This document shows positions 61,351-64,000 of a stretch of 64,000 nucleotides of DNA, piece after piece; the first letter of the stretch is position 1, and every line of letters starts with the position of its first letter. Origin of the DNA: Certhia americana (Eukaryota > Chordata > Aves > Passeriformes > Certhiidae). The notes under the pieces were generated by a model. That model was not told the DNA's origin, did no database searches, and was given only the letters and a program-made list of their open reading frames with translations. The position numbers and the translations under genes were made by a program. The stretch spans positions 84,441,034 through 84,505,033 of the forward strand of contig CM031858.1 in the NCBI GenBank assembly GCA_018697195.1, in the 5' to 3' direction.

Positions 61351-64000
61351 ATTGTTCTGTCTCCTCCTTTTTTTAAGGGGGTAATGGTGTGGTTGGGTTT
61401 TTTGTTCTTTCATTGACAACGGGTTAAATCACTGTAAGGGATTAATTGATGTTTTTACATTAAAGATAATGTCTAAACTGTGTCAACTTCAAAGGTGGGG
61501 TGGAGAGAATCTCTAGCTGGGGGGAGCTCACTCCACCCCAGAGACTCTGGAGCTGCTGCTGGTCCTCTTGTTAGGTTCAATAGAAGAGAGAATACTCTGT
61601 TCCTAAAAGTGGTGCAGGGTTCTTTCATAGTTCTTTTCTTGCCTCTGCCTTCAGCTGACAAAACTTCTAGTTGTATTGTGGGAAGAGGTCTACTTAGGGC
61701 AGGGAAGCAGTGCCTACATCCCAGGATTGTATTCCTTGTTAGTACAATATTTATGTGTCTGTGAGTTGCACAAGGACATGAGAGGATGTGATGCTGCCAG
61801 AGTGGAAGGGGAACAGCACTCTGCATGTGCTAATCAGGGATGCTGGAAATCCCTTGTGCTCTTATTACTGGGGTCAGTATCTTGTGGTAGAGTGAAGCAA
61901 CTAGGGAATGATTGCTCTCATATTTCAGCACTTCTAGGAGTGACATTAGAGGTGAATTTCGTGTCATAGGCAAAGTCCCTTCAACTTAGTGCTCACGCAA
62001 AAGGATATATCTGGGGCTTGAATAAGTTTCTGTGTTTTCTAATACGAGACCTCTGCCAGAAAAAAAGCCTGGTGGTTCCTTGCAGTAGTAAAAAAATTTT
62101 AAATCATTATAATAGTTTTTTTTTTTTTCTCATGGGTGAAACTTCAGCATTTCTCTGTGCTTTTGTGTGTGTGAAGGTCTTGTCACAAAATTCTAAGGCA
62201 TTTTGTCTCCCACCTATGCCTCACCCCTTAATTTCTATATTTAAATGTGACTGTTATAATGTTAACTTGATAAAGACTTTAATTACACCTCTTAAAAGAG
62301 TGTTTCCAGTAATGCATTTCTTTTTCTGCAGCATTTATGGTGTTACTCTAAAATGTCACAATCTTTTGTAGTTCTTGAAATTTATGTGTGCCAAAGCAAT
62401 ACTTGTTTACATCCTTGGATGAAATCTTCAAAAGCAGCTTGGCAATTATTTGAAAAGGAAGCTATGAATCTGAAGAGAGTTTTAATTTAATATTTAATTT
62501 CATTAAGGACCCTGGAGCACCAAGTAAGAGAGCATTATTTATAACACAAAGCTCTGAGTGCTCTTCAGTGGAGAGAAGGATCAGAATAACATATAGCAGA
62601 ATAGGGTCACCTGGAGGAGACAGTAATAGATATATAATTATATTCACTAGGGCAAAGGCCCAAGGTTGTGTTGTTCCTGTTATTAGTCTTTAAGGACAGA
62701 AATAACTACAGGAGAAGAAAGCCTTAAGAAGTATGAGACAATGACAGAATGAATGAGAAACTAAAACAATGTTAAGGAAAAAGGTAAGTGTAATTTTATT
62801 ATGTATCAGATGAGGAGTTTCTTGTAATACAGAAGCTACTGTGGCTTCATCAAGATATTTTGGGTGTGTTTTTGTCACACTCTAGCTCTTAACTGGAGCT
62901 AGAAAGGGCTTTGGGGATTATCTGAGGAATAGTGAGCCTCTTATGAAAGGAAAAGTTTGGCTTTAAGTTGCTGAAATATAGATACCAAAATATGATTTCC
63001 AGATACTGTAAAGTGGACAGTACAAAGGGTAAATAACTACTTAAATATCAAAAATATGATGGGTCTTTTAGATAGCTTTTGAGGGAAGCTTAAAATGGAC
63101 AAACAAACAAAAATTTTCATTTCCCATTTTGAGATTTTTCACAGCAGTGACCCACAGTGTCTGCTATTTTGTCTAATAGAAGGTGATGTTCAAAGAAAAC
63201 AAGTGATTTTTGTCACTTTGTGTCTTTTCGCTGTACTATTTCACAACCTTTAGCAACTTTTGCAATAGATATGGACGATGTTAGAAAATTTTCTTTTTCT
63301 TTGACCTATATCCCTATGAAATAAGAACTTTAAGTTCTTAGGTTTTGGTTGGGGTTTTGTGGGTTTTGTATGTTTGTTTTAAAATTTATATAGATTTAAA
63401 TTCAGACTTCAAAATTGTTTTGACACAGTGAGATTCTTTTAATAACATGGACATCTGTCCTATAACCTGAGCAGTTTTTAAATATTCTGAAATTCACATA
63501 TCAAGACATCTGTCTTCTATGTTGGACTGAAGTCTTACATGCTGGTTAGTGCTGCAAGTGGTAGATGTGTTAAGTTTTATGTCTGCTACATGTGTGTGGC
63601 TGTGCATATGTTTGTTTTGCCAGAAACACACTGATCAAACAAGAATGGAGCATTCTAGTTCATAATACTCACAGAGGTACTTCAAAGTCCAAAAGAATGA
63701 GGATCCTTTTCCAGCTGGAGGACATAGGTATTCTTTATGAATAACATGAAATAGGAATAGGCTTCTTAAAACATGAGCTTGATGATTTCACATACATGGA
63801 ATGATCCCTGGGTGATGTGGGGATGAGGTCAATTTGTCTCTTTTTCCATATCCTTTTGGCTGGTATTCTCAATCTGATATTTGGATATGTATTGTATACT
63901 GTCCACTGGCTCCAAAGGACCAAACAGGATAAAATAAGTAATCTGCTAAGTACAGAGAAAGCGACAGACCCTGGATCAAACAGATCTGTCTCTGGTCTAA
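61351..64000. other. Unassigned sequence to the window end
   Basis: GC-richer at 61.48-61.83 kb with overlapping open frames on both strands and no domain. The rest is AT-rich. Nothing recognised. Confidence 0.5.

Noticed and set aside
1..64000. CRISPR arrays, operons, tRNA or rRNA genes
   Set aside because: No regularly spaced repeats, cloverleaf or rRNA sequence seen by eye. The window is a vertebrate nuclear region. A tRNA or covariance-model scan was not possible here.

Overview
The window looks like avian, probably passerine, nuclear DNA. The evidence is at least seven CR1 LINE fragments with the typical ATTCTATG-type 3' ends, LTRs with TGTCGTGGTTTAG-like termini, and an AT-rich background with short microsatellites and strand-asymmetric T/G-rich patches. 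No host protein-coding exon or RNA gene could be supported. The window reads as gene desert or intron. The species and lineage are inferences from repeat types.

The dominant feature is a class II (betaretrovirus-like, ERVK-type) endogenous retrovirus on the minus strand, about 45450 down to 39393. Reading 5' to 3' on the minus strand it has: a 5' LTR (45450-44741) with TATA box and AATAAA; a Lys1,2-type primer binding site (44738-44721); a consensus splice donor (44520-44514); gag starting at 44354 with a myristoylation motif; pro with a degenerate dUTPase-like part and a DTGAD aspartic protease; and pol with RT, RNase H and the first part of integrase. gag, pro and pol lie in three frames. 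Both junctions keep a -1 slippery heptamer directly followed by a stop codon (42478-42472 and 41634-41628). The coding regions are broken by frameshifts near 43.1, 41.75 and 41.0 kb and by in-frame stops at 41143 and 39933. The element ends inside integrase. There is no env and no 3' LTR, so it cannot make virus.

Other mobile DNA: a 366-bp solo LTR inserted into a CR1 (20936-21301, 4-bp target duplication); a 499-bp LTR with 13-bp inverted ends (17318-17816); a 1.22-kb ERVL-like solo LTR (51697-52916, imperfect 5-bp duplication); and CR1 fragments at 2.6, 14.3, 18.4, 20.5, 22.9, 37.9 and 61.2 kb.

Layout: 0-17 kb is AT-rich single-copy-looking DNA with simple repeats and two CR1 pieces. 17-23.4 kb is a cluster of LTR and CR1 insertions, partly nested. 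23.4-39.4 kb is repeat-poor. 39.4-45.5 kb is the GC-richer provirus. 45.5-64 kb is repeat-poor apart from the 1.22-kb LTR and one CR1. Nothing in the window looks like a new gene system. The most informative parts are the retained frameshift and control signals of the provirus and the nested LTR insertions.
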